Part shown: positions 27,770-36,523 of the stretch, piece by piece | Position numbering within the stretch: the stretch's first letter is position 1 | Layout of the letters: every line of letters begins with the position of its first letter | DNA from: Cyanobium sp. Cruz CV13-4-11 | GTDB taxonomy: Bacteria > Cyanobacteriota > Cyanobacteriia > PCC-6307 > Cyanobiaceae | NCBI RefSeq assembly: GCF_024346055.1 | Contig: NZ_JAGQCH010000003.1 | Coordinates: 142,277 to 206,276, forward strand | Length of the DNA: 64,000 bases | Direction of reading: 5' to 3' | Translations under genes and position numbers: made by a program | Notes under the pieces: generated by a model | Seen by the model: the letters and a program-made list of their open reading frames with translations, nothing else | Databases searched by the model: none | What the model was told of the DNA's origin: nothing

Positions 27770-28669
27770 TCAGGCCTGGGGCAGGGGGATCTGATCCAGC
27801 ACCTCGGCCAGGGCGGCCTGCCAGTGCTGGCCCTCCAGCTCCAGGGCATGGCGGGTGGTGCTGGTCTCCAGCAGCGAATAGGCGGGGCGCTGGGCCGGGG
27901 TGGGGTACTCGGCCGTGGTGATCGGCCGCACCCGGGCCGGGGCCTCGATCAGCCCCCGCGCTGCCGCCAGCGCGCCGATGGCCACGGCGAAGTCGTACCA
28001 GCTGGCGGCGCCGCAATCGCTCCAGTGCTGGCGCCCGCTGATGCCCCGCTCGATCACCCGCCAGCAGGCGGCCGCCAGCCCGGCGGTGGCCGTGGGGCAG
28101 CCCACCTGGTCGGCCACGATCCCCAGGGCCTCGCCGGTGGCGGCCCTGGCCCGGTGCAGCCGCAGCATGGTGAGGCAGAAGTTGGCCCCCACCGGCCCGT
28201 ACACCCAGCTGGTGCGCAGCAGGCACAGGCGCTCCGCTGGCAGGGCGGCCGCCGCCCGCCGTTCGCCTTCCGCCTTGCTGGCGCCGTAGACCCCCAGGGG
28301 CGCCAGGGGCTGATCGGGTGTGTAGGGATGGCCCTGCTCACCATCGAACACAAAATCGGTGCTCACCTGCAGCAGACGCCCGTCGCCGCTGGCCAGGGCG
28401 GCGGCGAAGGCCCCGGGGGCACCGGCGTTCACCGCCTCGGCCAGCGCCGGTTCGGACTCGGCCCGATCCACCGCCGTGTAGGCGCCGGCATTGAGCACCC
28501 AGTCGGGCCGGTGCTGCTCCACCGCGGAGCGGCAGGCGGCCGCATCGGCCAGATCCAGCTCGCCCCGGCCCGTGGCGATCAGCTCGATACCGGCAGGAGT
28601 CGAGGCCACCAGGGCCTGGCCCAGCTGGCCGTGGCGGCCGGTCAGCAGCACCCGCAACGGTTCAGGCAT
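27770..28669 (-). CDS. rfbD: dTDP-4-dehydrorhamnose reductase
   Basis: Final step of dTDP-L-rhamnose synthesis. The 299-residue product has GRHGQLGQALV as nucleotide fold, QVSTDFVFDGEQGHPYTP and YGASKAEGERRAAA for the active site, and LLRTSWVYGP. It lies upstream of rfbB with a 28-base gap on the same strand, so the two are probably co-transcribed to supply rhamnose for surface polysaccharide. Confidence 0.95.
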   Translation of the reverse strand: MPEPLRVLLTGRHGQLGQALVASTPAGIELIATGRGELDLADAAACRSAVEQHRPDWVLNAGAYTAVDRAESEPALAEAVNAGAPGAFAAALASGDGRLLQVSTDFVFDGEQGHPYTPDQPLAPLGVYGASKAEGERRAAAALPAERLCLLRTSWVYGPVGANFCLTMLRLHRARAATGEALGIVADQVGCPTATAGLAAACWRVIERGISGRQHWSDCGAASWYDFAVAIGALAAARGLIEAPARVRPITTAEYPTPAQRPAYSLLETSTTRHALELEGQHWQAALAEVLDQIPLPQA

Positions 28670-28712
28670 CGATGGCGGGGGAAAAGCTCAGACGCAGCCT
28701 ACCTTCGCGTGG

Positions 28713-31658
28713 CTATTTCGCCTCCATCCAGTTGGGGCCGACCCCGGTGTCCACCGCCAGGGGCACCAGCAGCTGCACCGCCTGCTCCATGGTGCGCCGG
28801 GTGAGCTCCCGCACCTCCTCCAGTGCGTCCGGCGCCGCCTCCAGCACCAGTTCGTCGTGCACCTGCAGCAGCAGGCGCGCCGGCAGGCCCGCCGCCGTGA
28901 GCGCTTGCTGCAGGCTCACCATGGCCAGCTTGATGATGTCGGCGCTGGAGCCCTGGATCGGGGCATTGGCGGCCGCCCGCAGCTGCTGGGCCTCCATCCC
29001 GCCCCGGCGGGCCACCTCCAGGTCAATCTCCAGCGGGTCCTTGCCCCGCAGCCGCCCCAGGCCGCCGGGGTCGAAGTGGAACGGGCGCCGCCGCCCCAGG
29101 ATCGTCTCCACGTAGCCGCGGCTGAGGGCCAGACGCTCCTGCAGCTCCAGGTACAGGAACACCCGCGGGTAGCGCTGCTTGTAGAGGCTCAGGAACTCCT
29201 TGGCCCGGGCCTGGCCCATGCCGGTTTCCCTCGCCAGCCGCTGGGCCCCCATGCCATAGATCACCCCGAAGTTGATCGTCTTGCCCAGCCGCCGCTCCTC
29301 CGGCGTCACCGTGTCGGTCTCGAGCAGCAGCCGGGCGGTGAGGGCGTGGACGTCGTCGCCCGCGTTGTAGGCCTGCACCAGCACCGGTTCGCCCGAGAGG
29401 TGGGTGAGGATGCGCAGCTCGATCTGGGAGTAGTCGGCGCTGATCATCCGCCAGCCATCCTGGGGCAGGAAGGCCTTGCGGATGCGGCGGCTGAACTCGG
29501 TGCGGATGGGGATGTTCTGCAGGTTGGGGTTGCTGCTCGACAGCCGCCCGGTGGCGGTCACCGCCTGGTTGAAATCGGTGTGCACCCGTCCCGTCTCCGG
29601 CTCCACCAGCGCCGGCAGGGCCTCCACATAGGTGCTCAGCAGCTTGCTGAGCGTGCGGTGCTCCAGCACCAGCTTCACCACCGGATGGTCATCCTCCAGC
29701 TTCTCCAGCACCGCCGCGTCGGTGCTCCAGCCGGTCTTGGTGCGCCGCGACTTCTTGCGGTCGAGCCCCAGGGTGTCGAACAGCAGCTCCCCGAGCTGTT
29801 TGGGGGAGGCCAGGTTGAAGTCCACCCCCGCCGCCTCCTGGGCTTCGCTCTCCAGCCGCACCAGGGTGCTGCTGAGCTCCTCGGTCAGCTCCCTGAGGTA
29901 GGGCACATCGATGCGGATGCCGGTGGCCTCCATCTGGGCCAGCACCGGCTCCAGGGGCAGCTCCACCTGTTGCAGCAGCAGGGGCAGCTGGGGCCCCATC
30001 GCCGCCAGCTGCTCCGCCAGCAGCGCCCCCAGGCGCCGGGTGAGGTGCACGTCCATGGCGCAGTAGAGGGCCGCCGCCTCGACCGGCACGTCGGCGAAGC
30101 TCTGCCCCTTGGCCACCAGATCGCCGTAGGCGGTGGGGTGGAAGCCGAAGTTGCGCTCCGCCATCGCCTCCAGGCCATGCTTGTCGTTGGCATCCCGCAG
30201 GTAGTCCGCCAGCAGGGTGTCCATCACCACACCGGCCAGGGGCAGCCCATGGCGCAGCAGGATCAGGCGGTCGTACTTGGCGTTCTGGAGCGCCTTGGGG
30301 TGGCTGGCGCTGGCCAGCCAGGGCCCCAGGGCCAGCAGCACCGCATCCAGGGGAAGCTGTTCCGGCTCGGGTGGCGGTGTGCTGAGCAGATCGGCGGCCG
30401 GCGGGCTGTGGTGGCCGATGGGCACGTAGGCCAGATCCGCCAGCCCCTCCCCCCAGCAGACGCCGATCCCCACCAGCTCCGCCTTGAAGGGATTCAGCGA
30501 GGTGGTTTCCGTGTCGAGGGCCACCGGCGCCGCCGGATCGGTGCAGGCCAGCAGCCGCTCCACCAGGGCCGCCAGGGCCTCCGGGGTGGTGATCAGCTCC
30601 GGCCGCAGGGCGGGCAGGCTGCCTTCGGCCTCCGGCTCTGTCGCTGCGGGCACCTCCGGCGCCGCTGGATCGCTACTGGGGGCGGCCGTAGCGGTAGCGG
30701 TAGCGGCTGTGGCAACGGCAGTGGGCTCGGGGGGCTCCGCCGAGAACAGACGGGCGAAGCCCTCGGTCTGCTTCACCAGGCTGAACAGCTCCAGCTCGGC
30801 CAGCCGGGCCCCCAGTCCCTCACTGTCCACCCGCCCCAGGCCCAGGCGCGGCTCCTGGGGCAGGGGGATCTGCACCAGGATCTCCGCCAGCATGCGGGAG
30901 CGGAAGGCGTTCTCCCGGTCGGTTTCCAGCTTGGTTTTCAGCGACCCCTTCTGCTCGTCGAGGGCGGCGTAGATGCCGTCCAGGTCGCCGTGGGCCTTGA
31001 GCAGGGTCAGGGCCGTCTTGGGCCCCACCCCCTTGACCCCGGGGATGTTGTCGGAGCTGTCGCCGGTGAGGGCCTTGAGGTCCACCACCCCCTCCGGTGG
31101 CACCCCCAGCTTCTCGATCACCTGGGCGCGGCGGATCTGGGTCGGGCCATTGTTCTTGGCGTAGGGGCCGCCACCCATGTACAGCACGCTGATGTCACGC
31201 GCGTCGTCCACCAGCTGGAACAGGTCACGGTCGCCGGAGAGGATCCGCACCCGCCAGCCCTCGCCCGCCGCCCGGTTGGCCAGGGTGCCGAGCACGTCGT
31301 CGGCCTCGTAGCCCGGCGCCATCGACAGGGGCAGGTCAAGGCAGTCCCTGAGGATGGCCTGCAGGTTGGCCAGATCGGCGAAGAAGTGTTCCGGCGCCTC
31401 CTCCCGGTGGGCCTTGTAGGCGGCATCCGCCTCATGGCGGAAGGTGGGTTCGGCCGTGTCGAAGGCGATCACCACCCCCTGGGGGGCCAGTCCCTTGCAG
31501 TTGTCGAGCAGGGCCTTGAGGAAGCCGTAGGTGACGCTGGTGGGCACCCCGTCCTTGGTGCTCAGGCCCCCCTCACCGCCCTTGGCGAAGGCATAGAAGC
31601 TGCGGAAGGCCAGGGAGTGGCCATCCACCAGCAGCAACAGGGGCTTGTCCCGCTCCAT
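28713..31658 (-). CDS. polA: DNA polymerase I
   Basis: 981 residues in three domains. The 5' nuclease (about 1-290) has LLVDGHSLAFRSFYAF and SGDRDLFQLV. An Ala/Thr linker follows ([12 protein letters not shown]). The proofreading domain keeps its acids (ALDTETTSLNPF, then NAKYDRLIL and YCAMDVHLT), so the 3'-5' exonuclease appears intact. The polymerase domain has ISADYSQIELRI, TINFGVIYGMGAQRLA and LQVHDELVLEA. I chose ATG 31656-31658 over an upstream ATG at 31691. Roles are Okazaki-fragment processing and repair. Confidence 0.98.
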   Translation of the reverse strand: MERDKPLLLLVDGHSLAFRSFYAFAKGGEGGLSTKDGVPTSVTYGFLKALLDNCKGLAPQGVVIAFDTAEPTFRHEADAAYKAHREEAPEHFFADLANLQAILRDCLDLPLSMAPGYEADDVLGTLANRAAGEGWRVRILSGDRDLFQLVDDARDISVLYMGGGPYAKNNGPTQIRRAQVIEKLGVPPEGVVDLKALTGDSSDNIPGVKGVGPKTALTLLKAHGDLDGIYAALDEQKGSLKTKLETDRENAFRSRMLAEILVQIPLPQEPRLGLGRVDSEGLGARLAELELFSLVKQTEGFARLFSAEPPEPTAVATAATATATAAPSSDPAAPEVPAATEPEAEGSLPALRPELITTPEALAALVERLLACTDPAAPVALDTETTSLNPFKAELVGIGVCWGEGLADLAYVPIGHHSPPAADLLSTPPPEPEQLPLDAVLLALGPWLASASHPKALQNAKYDRLILLRHGLPLAGVVMDTLLADYLRDANDKHGLEAMAERNFGFHPTAYGDLVAKGQSFADVPVEAAALYCAMDVHLTRRLGALLAEQLAAMGPQLPLLLQQVELPLEPVLAQMEATGIRIDVPYLRELTEELSSTLVRLESEAQEAAGVDFNLASPKQLGELLFDTLGLDRKKSRRTKTGWSTDAAVLEKLEDDHPVVKLVLEHRTLSKLLSTYVEALPALVEPETGRVHTDFNQAVTATGRLSSSNPNLQNIPIRTEFSRRIRKAFLPQDGWRMISADYSQIELRILTHLSGEPVLVQAYNAGDDVHALTARLLLETDTVTPEERRLGKTINFGVIYGMGAQRLARETGMGQARAKEFLSLYKQRYPRVFLYLELQERLALSRGYVETILGRRRPFHFDPGGLGRLRGKDPLEIDLEVARRGGMEAQQLRAAANAPIQGSSADIIKLAMVSLQQALTAAGLPARLLLQVHDELVLEAAPDALEEVRELTRRTMEQAVQLLVPLAVDTGVGPNWMEAK

Positions 31659-31720
31659 GGCTGTCCCTGGGATCTGCCCGCCAATCGCCACAGCCTGCCA
31701 TCCGGCGGCCCGGAAGCGCC

Positions 31721-32296
31721 GTGACGGCCATCGGCCGGGCCGCCTTCAGCCGCTGCGGCCATTACCGCTGGTGGCTGGAGCGGGTGTGGGAGCCGCAGGG
31801 CGGCCGGCTGCTGTTCATCGGCCTCAACCCCTCCCGCGCCGACCACCGCCACGACGACCCCACCCTGCGGCGGCTGATGGCCTTCGCCGCCGGCTGGGGT
31901 TACGGCGGCCTGGAGGTGCTCAACCTTTTCGCCCGCATCAGCCCCAGCCCGGCGGCCCTGGCCCAGGCCGCCGATCCGGTGGGGGCCGCCAACGGGGCCT
32001 GGCTGCGGCGGCGTCTGCGGGCCGCTGGTCGCTGCGCCAGCCCCGGGCTGATCTGGCTGGGCTGGGGCAACGGCGGCCGCCGGCTGGGCCAGGACGCCCG
32101 GGTTCTGGCGCTGCTGGCCCCCTACCAGCACCGGCTGGTCTGCCTGGGCCTCACCGCCTCCGGCGCCCCGCTGCATCCCCTGTACCAGCCTGCAGTGAGT
32201 CTGTTGCGGCCCTATGGGCCATCCTGTGGGCGTTCAGCCGCTGCCGCTGCTCCATGGCCCGCACCCCCCGCCGCTACGCCATCCACCTGTTCCTGA
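31721..32296 (+). CDS. DUF1643-family protein
   Basis: This 191-residue protein has the DUF1643 core: LLFIGLNPSRADHRHDDPTL, then YGGLEVLNLFARIS and LIWLGWGNGG. Relatives are about 150-170 residues; the C-terminal 30 here are Ala/Pro-rich and probably an extension. GTG start at 31721, with GGAAG nearby. The stop lies inside the next gene (43-base overlap). Function unknown. Confidence 0.8.
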   Translation: MTAIGRAAFSRCGHYRWWLERVWEPQGGRLLFIGLNPSRADHRHDDPTLRRLMAFAAGWGYGGLEVLNLFARISPSPAALAQAADPVGAANGAWLRRRLRAAGRCASPGLIWLGWGNGGRRLGQDARVLALLAPYQHRLVCLGLTASGAPLHPLYQPAVSLLRPYGPSCGRSAAAAAPWPAPPAATPSTCS

Positions 32297-32496
32297 TCGG
32301 CGGTCACCACCAGGAGGTGCACTTCAACACCATCGAAGAGTTCCAGGCCTGGTACGGCGGCGTGCTGAACGCCGCGGCCCTCGATGCTTTCGTCAACGTG
32401 CCGATCAACGACCTGACCAGTGAATTCCTTGTGCTGCGGGCCGGCAGCGTCCAGGCGATCCGGGTGGAGCCGATCTACGGCGCCCTCGACGACTGA
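32254..32496 (+). CDS. Small conserved protein DUF1830-like in size, unknown family
   Basis: This 80-residue protein begins MARTPRRYAIHLFLIGGHH, continues EVHFNTIEEFQAWYGGVLN and INDLTSEFLVLRAGSVQAIR, and ends in an acidic tail. The pattern is compatible with a small alpha/beta single-domain protein. I do not know its family; the size comparison in the call is loose and no membership is claimed. ATG at 32254 overlaps the end of the upstream gene in another frame. Confidence 0.65.
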   Translation: MARTPRRYAIHLFLIGGHHQEVHFNTIEEFQAWYGGVLNAAALDAFVNVPINDLTSEFLVLRAGSVQAIRVEPIYGALDD

Positions 32497-32513
32497 AGCC
32501 CAGGGGCCCTGCG

Positions 32514-33956
32514 TCAGAGGGCCGCGGCGATCCGCTCCCGGTCGCTGCCCAGCCGGTGCAGCAGCAGCCAGGTGGTGAGCAGGTCAGGGCCCTTGAGGCT
32601 GCCCAGCAGGGCGGCTCGCAGCCCCTTCATCAGCACCCCCTTCTTGACGCCGGCGGCCGTGGCGGCCTCCGCCAGCAGCCCCTGGGCGGTCTCGGCATCG
32701 AGTGGGTCCTCCGGCAGCTGTTCCAGCAGGGCGCCCAGGGCGGCGCGGCTGCCGGCGTCGGCCCGCAGGGCCAGGGCCGCCTCATCCGGCTTTGGTGTTT
32801 CGAAGAAGGGCGCGGCCTGGTCAACCCCGTCCGCCAGCAGGCTGAGGGAGGGTCCGAGCAGGGCGCAGAGATCCTCCTGCCAGGCGGCGTCGGCGCCGGC
32901 CCCATCGCCCCAGCCCCGGGCCTGCCAGAGGGGCAGCAGCCGCTGGCGCAGCTCGCCGGCCGCCAGAGCGTGCAGCACCTGGGCGTTGAGCCAGTTGAGC
33001 TTGTCCCAGTCGAAGCGCGCCCCGGCCCGGTTGACCCGCTCGAAGGAGAACACCGCCGCCGCCTGCTCGAGGTTGAAGCGCTCGCCGATCCCCTCCGGCG
33101 GCGACCAGCCCAGCAGGGTCATGTAGTTGACCAGGGCCTCGGCGGTGTAGCCCATGGCGCGGAAGTCGCCCACGGAGGTGACGCCATCGCGCTTGGAGAG
33201 CTTGCGGCCCTCCTGGTTGAGGATCAACGGGGTGTGGGCGAACAGGGGCGGCGTCAGACCCAGGGCGGCGTAGAGCAGCAGCTGCTTGCCGGTGTTGGCG
33301 ATGTGGTCCTCGCCCCGGATCACGTGGCTGATGGCCATGGCGGCGTCGTCCACCACCACCACCAGGTTGTAGAGGGGGTCGCCGATGGCATCGGCGGGCG
33401 CCCGGCGGGCGATCACCATGTCGCCGCCCAGGTCGCTGCCGGCCCAGCGCATCTCGCCCCGCACCAGATCGTTCCAGGTGATCGTGGCGCCGTCATCGAT
33501 GCGGAAGCGGATCACCGCCTCGCGGCCCTCGGTGATGTAGGCCTGCTGCTGCTCGGGGGTGAGTTCGCGGTGCAGGTTGTCGTAGCGGGGCGCCCGGCCT
33601 TCGGCCTGCTGGCGCTCCCGCATCGCTGAGAGCTCGTCGTCGCTGGCGAAGCAGCGGTAGGCATGGCCGCTGGCCAGCAGCTGGCCGATCGCTTGCCGGT
33701 GGGCCTCGATGCGCTCGCTCTGCACCACCGGCTCCTCATCCCAGGTCAGGCCCAGCCAGCGCAGGCCATCGAGGATGTTTTCGGTGAATTCCGGCTTGGA
33801 CCGTTCCCGGTCGGTGTCCTCGATCCGAAGCAGGAAGGCGCCCCCGAGGTGGCGGGCGAACAGCCAGTTGAAGACCGCCGTACGGGCGGTGCCGATGTGC
33901 AGGGTGCCGGTGGGGCTGGGGGCCAGGCGAACGCGTACGGGAACCGTTGCGGGCAC
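32514..33956 (-). CDS. gltX: Glutamyl-tRNA synthetase
   Basis: Class I synthetase of 480 residues. [17 protein letters not shown] carries the HIGH motif, [12 protein letters not shown] follows and [11 protein letters not shown] is the KMSKS loop. In cyanobacteria GltX charges tRNA-Glu and also supplies glutamyl-tRNA for chlorophyll and heme synthesis. A GTG start at 33954-33956 reads [14 protein letters not shown]. The tRNA-Asp gene lies just upstream on the same strand. Confidence 0.97.
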   Translation of the reverse strand: MPATVPVRVRLAPSPTGTLHIGTARTAVFNWLFARHLGGAFLLRIEDTDRERSKPEFTENILDGLRWLGLTWDEEPVVQSERIEAHRQAIGQLLASGHAYRCFASDDELSAMRERQQAEGRAPRYDNLHRELTPEQQQAYITEGREAVIRFRIDDGATITWNDLVRGEMRWAGSDLGGDMVIARRAPADAIGDPLYNLVVVVDDAAMAISHVIRGEDHIANTGKQLLLYAALGLTPPLFAHTPLILNQEGRKLSKRDGVTSVGDFRAMGYTAEALVNYMTLLGWSPPEGIGERFNLEQAAAVFSFERVNRAGARFDWDKLNWLNAQVLHALAAGELRQRLLPLWQARGWGDGAGADAAWQEDLCALLGPSLSLLADGVDQAAPFFETPKPDEAALALRADAGSRAALGALLEQLPEDPLDAETAQGLLAEAATAAGVKKGVLMKGLRAALLGSLKGPDLLTTWLLLHRLGSDRERIAAAL

Positions 33957-33981
33957 GGAAGCGGCTCCAGATGGTTGAGAA

Positions 33982-34055
33982 CGGGACTGACGGGGCTCGA
34001 ACCCGCAACTTCCGCCGTGACAGGGCGGTGCTCTAACCGATTGAACTACAGTCCC
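33982..34055 (-). tRNA. tRNA-Asp(GTC)
   Basis: A complete cloverleaf is visible: acceptor GGGACTG paired with CAGTCCC plus discriminator G, D-arm GTTC...GAGC, anticodon loop with GTC between CGCCCT-type stem halves, and a TTCGAGC T-loop. No CCA is encoded. It lies between gltX and the PSHCP gene on the same strand. Confidence 0.95.
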
Positions 34056-34163
34056 AGACCGTCGTTCGAGGCTCGAATCGCCCCGAGGGGTGGATTCGAC
34101 GCCGATGGGCGATCGCGACGGCGCGAACGCCGACTAAAGAAGTATCCATCGTCACCCGTCCCA

Positions 34164-34202
34164 CCGTCAACGCCAACTTTCAACGCCAACCGTCAACGCC
34201 GG
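34164..34202. repeat. Short tandem repeat of a CAACGCC unit
   Basis: Three near-copies of the 12-13 base unit TCAACGCCAAC occur in a row, the last changed at its end. They lie in the spacer between tRNA-Asp and the terminator of the downstream gene. This is a simple repeat with no coding frame. Confidence 0.6.
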
Positions 34203-34233
34203 CTGGTGGGGTCAGGACGACGATCGGCCACAC

Positions 34234-34259
34234 AAAAAGCCCCGTGCAGGGCACGGGGC
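34234..34259 (-). terminator. Rho-independent terminator after the PSHCP gene
   Basis: A perfect 9-base stem GCCCCGTGC/GCACGGGGC with a 3-base loop (34239-34259) is followed on the minus strand by TTTTT. It lies about 67 bases past the stop of the PSHCP gene and separates it from tRNA-Asp. Confidence 0.88.
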
Positions 34260-34326
34260 ACATTGAGACGGTTGGCTGGGAAGGCAGGCTCGAACTGGGG
34301 CGTAATGGCGCCAGATCGCCCTGGCC

Positions 34327-34515
34327 TCAGGGGCGGAAGCCGGCGGGTTCGATCAGGCGCACCTGGTTGCCCCGGGCGGTGAATTCCCGCCCCTGGTCGC
34401 TCTGGACCACGACCCGACCTCCGGATTTGACCCGGATCACCCGGGCCCGAACCCAGCCAAGGGCAGCTGATTCCAGCACCTTGACCACATCACCGGGTTG
34501 TAGATCCAACTCCAT
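34327..34515 (-). CDS. Hyper-conserved picocyanobacterial protein PSHCP (Tudor-like)
   Basis: 62 residues from ATG 34513-34515: MELDLQPGDVVKVLES, WVRARVIRVKSGGRVVVQ, then REFTARGNQVRLIEP. This matches my recollection of PSHCP, a protein almost identical across Prochlorococcus and marine Synechococcus. It is reported to have a small Tudor-like beta-barrel and to associate with ribosomes or RNA. The assignment rests on length, sequence and location between tRNA-Trp and tRNA-Asp. A longer frame at the 5' side runs into tRNA-Trp and is not supported. A strong terminator follows. Confidence 0.82.
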   Translation of the reverse strand: MELDLQPGDVVKVLESAALGWVRARVIRVKSGGRVVVQSDQGREFTARGNQVRLIEPAGFRP

Positions 34516-34551
34516 TTCCGGAACCACGAGACTACAAATGGGACCATCGAA

Positions 34552-34624
34552 CGCGCCGTGGAGGACTTGAACCCCCGACATCAGGTTTTGGAGACCTGCG
34601 TTCTACCAGCTGAACTAACGGCGC
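34552..34624 (-). tRNA. tRNA-Trp(CCA)
   Basis: Complete cloverleaf of 73 bases: acceptor GCGCCGT paired with ACGGCGC plus discriminator G, D-arm GTTC...GAAC, anticodon arm CAGGT-CTCCAAA-ACCTG with anticodon CCA, and a TTCAAGT T-loop. CCA is not encoded. It lies between rplS and PSHCP on the same strand. Confidence 0.96.
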
Positions 34625-34689
34625 AAGGCGATGGTCCCTGGACAGCGTGAAAGGGAAACGCGGGCAATGAAATCCCGTGAAACCAGGCT

Positions 34690-35199
34690 TCAGCGATCGA
34701 AGCGCTGTTTGACGCGAGTGGCTTTACCCACCCGGTCACGCAGATAGAAGAGCTTCGCCCGCCGCACCTTACCGCGCCGCTCCACCTTGACGGAAGCGAC
34801 CTGGGGGCTGTGCAGCATGAAGACCCGCTCCACGCCGATGCCCTGGAAAATGCGGCGCACGGTGATGGTCTGGTTGAGGCCGCCGTGGCGCTTGGCGATC
34901 ACCACGCCCTCATAGGGCTGCACCCGCTCCTTGTTGCCTTCCCGGATTCGCACGCCCACCTTGACGGTGTCGCCCACGTAGATCTCGGGCAGGTCGCTCT
35001 TCAGCTGGGCCGCCTCGAACTCGTCGATCAGGGCCCGGGCGCTGAGCTTGCCGGTGGTCACCTTCACTGTTGTGGCCGCCGTGGCTGTAGCAGCCGTGGC
35101 CGTCACGGTTCCCGTTGCAGTTTCCGCTTCCACCGACTGGGGCTCCGCGTCTGGGGTTTGTGGGTCCACTTCCGTGGACGGATCGATCTCGGTTGCCAT
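34690..35199 (-). CDS. rplS: Ribosomal protein L19 with A/T-rich N-terminal extension
   Basis: L19 bridges the 30S and 50S subunits. Most bacterial L19 proteins are about 115-120 residues; this one has 169. The extra N-terminal stretch is low-complexity ([17 protein letters not shown]). The L19 core begins near residue 55 with [20 protein letters not shown], then [35 protein letters not shown] and [23 protein letters not shown] at 35197-35199. Located upstream of tRNA-Trp. Confidence 0.97.
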   Translation of the reverse strand: MATEIDPSTEVDPQTPDAEPQSVEAETATGTVTATAATATAATTVKVTTGKLSARALIDEFEAAQLKSDLPEIYVGDTVKVGVRIREGNKERVQPYEGVVIAKRHGGLNQTITVRRIFQGIGVERVFMLHSPQVASVKVERRGKVRRAKLFYLRDRVGKATRVKQRFDR

Positions 35200-35241
35200 C
35201 CCTGTTCTCGGAGCGCCAGGCCAAACCAACACCTTAACGCC

Positions 35242-35586
35242 TCAGGTGACCCCCTTCCCCCCACGCCGCCGCCAGCCCCGCTGCAACCGCTCCCAGGCCA
35301 TGAAGCCGCCGGTGATCAGCATCCACAGCAACCCCAGGCCGTTGAGCAGCACGTAAACCGACTCGCCCACCTCGCCCACCCAGCCCTGGAGCCATTCGCC
35401 CTCGTGCAGCACCATCAGCGGATGGGCCTGATCCCGGCTCAGCCCCCCCCAGTCGCGCAGCAGCCGGTATCCCACCCCCGTGACGGCCGAGAGCAGCAGG
35501 GGGGCGAGCACCAGCGGCGCCAGCCAGGCATGGGCCTGCCGCAGGCGGACCCCCCAGGAGGGGGCGGCGGGGGTGGCTTTGGACAC
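35242..35586 (-). CDS. PepSY-type membrane protein
   Basis: This 114-residue protein has two hydrophobic segments (AHAWLAPLVLAPLLLSAVTG, then VLLNGLGLLWMLITGGFMAW) flanking a short loop with HPLMVLHEGEW that resembles a minimal PepSY-associated domain. GTG start at 35584-35586. A small membrane protein of this type is common in picocyanobacteria. It could be linked to iron or heme proteins, but no partner is evident. Confidence 0.65.
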   Translation of the reverse strand: MSKATPAAPSWGVRLRQAHAWLAPLVLAPLLLSAVTGVGYRLLRDWGGLSRDQAHPLMVLHEGEWLQGWVGEVGESVYVLLNGLGLLWMLITGGFMAWERLQRGWRRRGGKGVT

Positions 35587-35647
35587 GGGGAACCGACGGC
35601 GGGAGGGACGCCATTGATAACTTGATTGTCCGGCCCGTACCCCTCGC

Positions 35648-36508
35648 ATGAACCTGTTCGCCGATCTGCTGGCCAGCACCAACGGCGTCAAGGGCGGCGG
35701 CACCCCTCTCACCCAGGCCGGCCCCCGCATCCAGAAGGGCCGCCGCGGTGTCGAGGTGAAATCGGCGCGGGAGATCGCGATCATGCGCCAGGCCAGCCGC
35801 ATCGTGGCCACGGTGCTGCGCGAGATCATCGACATGGCCGCCCCGGGCATGACCACCGGCGACCTCGACCGCCACGCCGAAACCCGCATCCGCGCCATGG
35901 GGGCCACCCCCAGCTTCAAGGGCTACCACGGCTTCCCGGCCAGCATCTGCGCCAGCATCAACAACGAGGTGGTCCACGGCATCCCCAGCGCCAAGCGGGT
36001 GATCAAGGCCGGCGACCTGGTCAAGATCGACACCGGCGCCTACTTCGAGGGCTTCCACGGCGACAGCTGCGTCACCCTCTGCGTCGGTGAGGGGGTGCCT
36101 GAGGAGGCCCGCCGCCTCAGCCGGGTGGCCCAGGAATCGCTGATGCAGGGCCTGGCCACGGTCAAGGCCGGCAGCACCCTGCTGGAGCTGGCCGGTGCGG
36201 TCCAGGACCACGTCGAGGCCCACGGCTACGCGATCGTCGAGGACTACACGGGCCACGGCGTCGGCCGCAACCTGCACGAGGAACCCTCGGTGTTCAACTA
36301 CCGCACCAGGGATCTGCCCAACATGCAGCTGCGTGCCGGCATGACCCTGGCGGTGGAGCCAATCCTCAATGCCGGCAGCAAAGGCTGCCGCACCCTCAAG
36401 GACCGCTGGACCGTGGTGACGGTGGATGGCGGCCTCTCGGCCCAATGGGAGCACACCGTCGTCGTCACCTCCGACGGCTGCGACATCCTCACCGACCGCG
36501 ACTTCTAG
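35648..36508 (+). CDS. map: Methionine aminopeptidase, type I
   Basis: Removes N-terminal Met from nascent proteins. The 286-residue product has a roughly 35-residue N-terminal extension, then the pita-bread fold: [31 protein letters not shown] with the two metal Asp, [15 protein letters not shown] with the His, AVEPI with Glu and WEHTVVV with the last Glu. ATG at 35648. Convergent with the SDR gene 15 bases downstream. Confidence 0.96.
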   Translation: MNLFADLLASTNGVKGGGTPLTQAGPRIQKGRRGVEVKSAREIAIMRQASRIVATVLREIIDMAAPGMTTGDLDRHAETRIRAMGATPSFKGYHGFPASICASINNEVVHGIPSAKRVIKAGDLVKIDTGAYFEGFHGDSCVTLCVGEGVPEEARRLSRVAQESLMQGLATVKAGSTLLELAGAVQDHVEAHGYAIVEDYTGHGVGRNLHEEPSVFNYRTRDLPNMQLRAGMTLAVEPILNAGSKGCRTLKDRWTVVTVDGGLSAQWEHTVVVTSDGCDILTDRDF

Positions 36509-36523
36509 GCCCGATCGCTGCCC

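Noticed and set aside
28491..31724. Very long + strand open frame antisense to polA
   Set aside because: It is a high-GC mirror frame of a gene with all three Pol I domains intact. Its product is rich in Gln, His, Gly and Arg with no family motif.
34164..34202. Repeats as a CRISPR array
   Set aside because: Units are only 12-13 bases with no unique spacers and no cas genes in the window.
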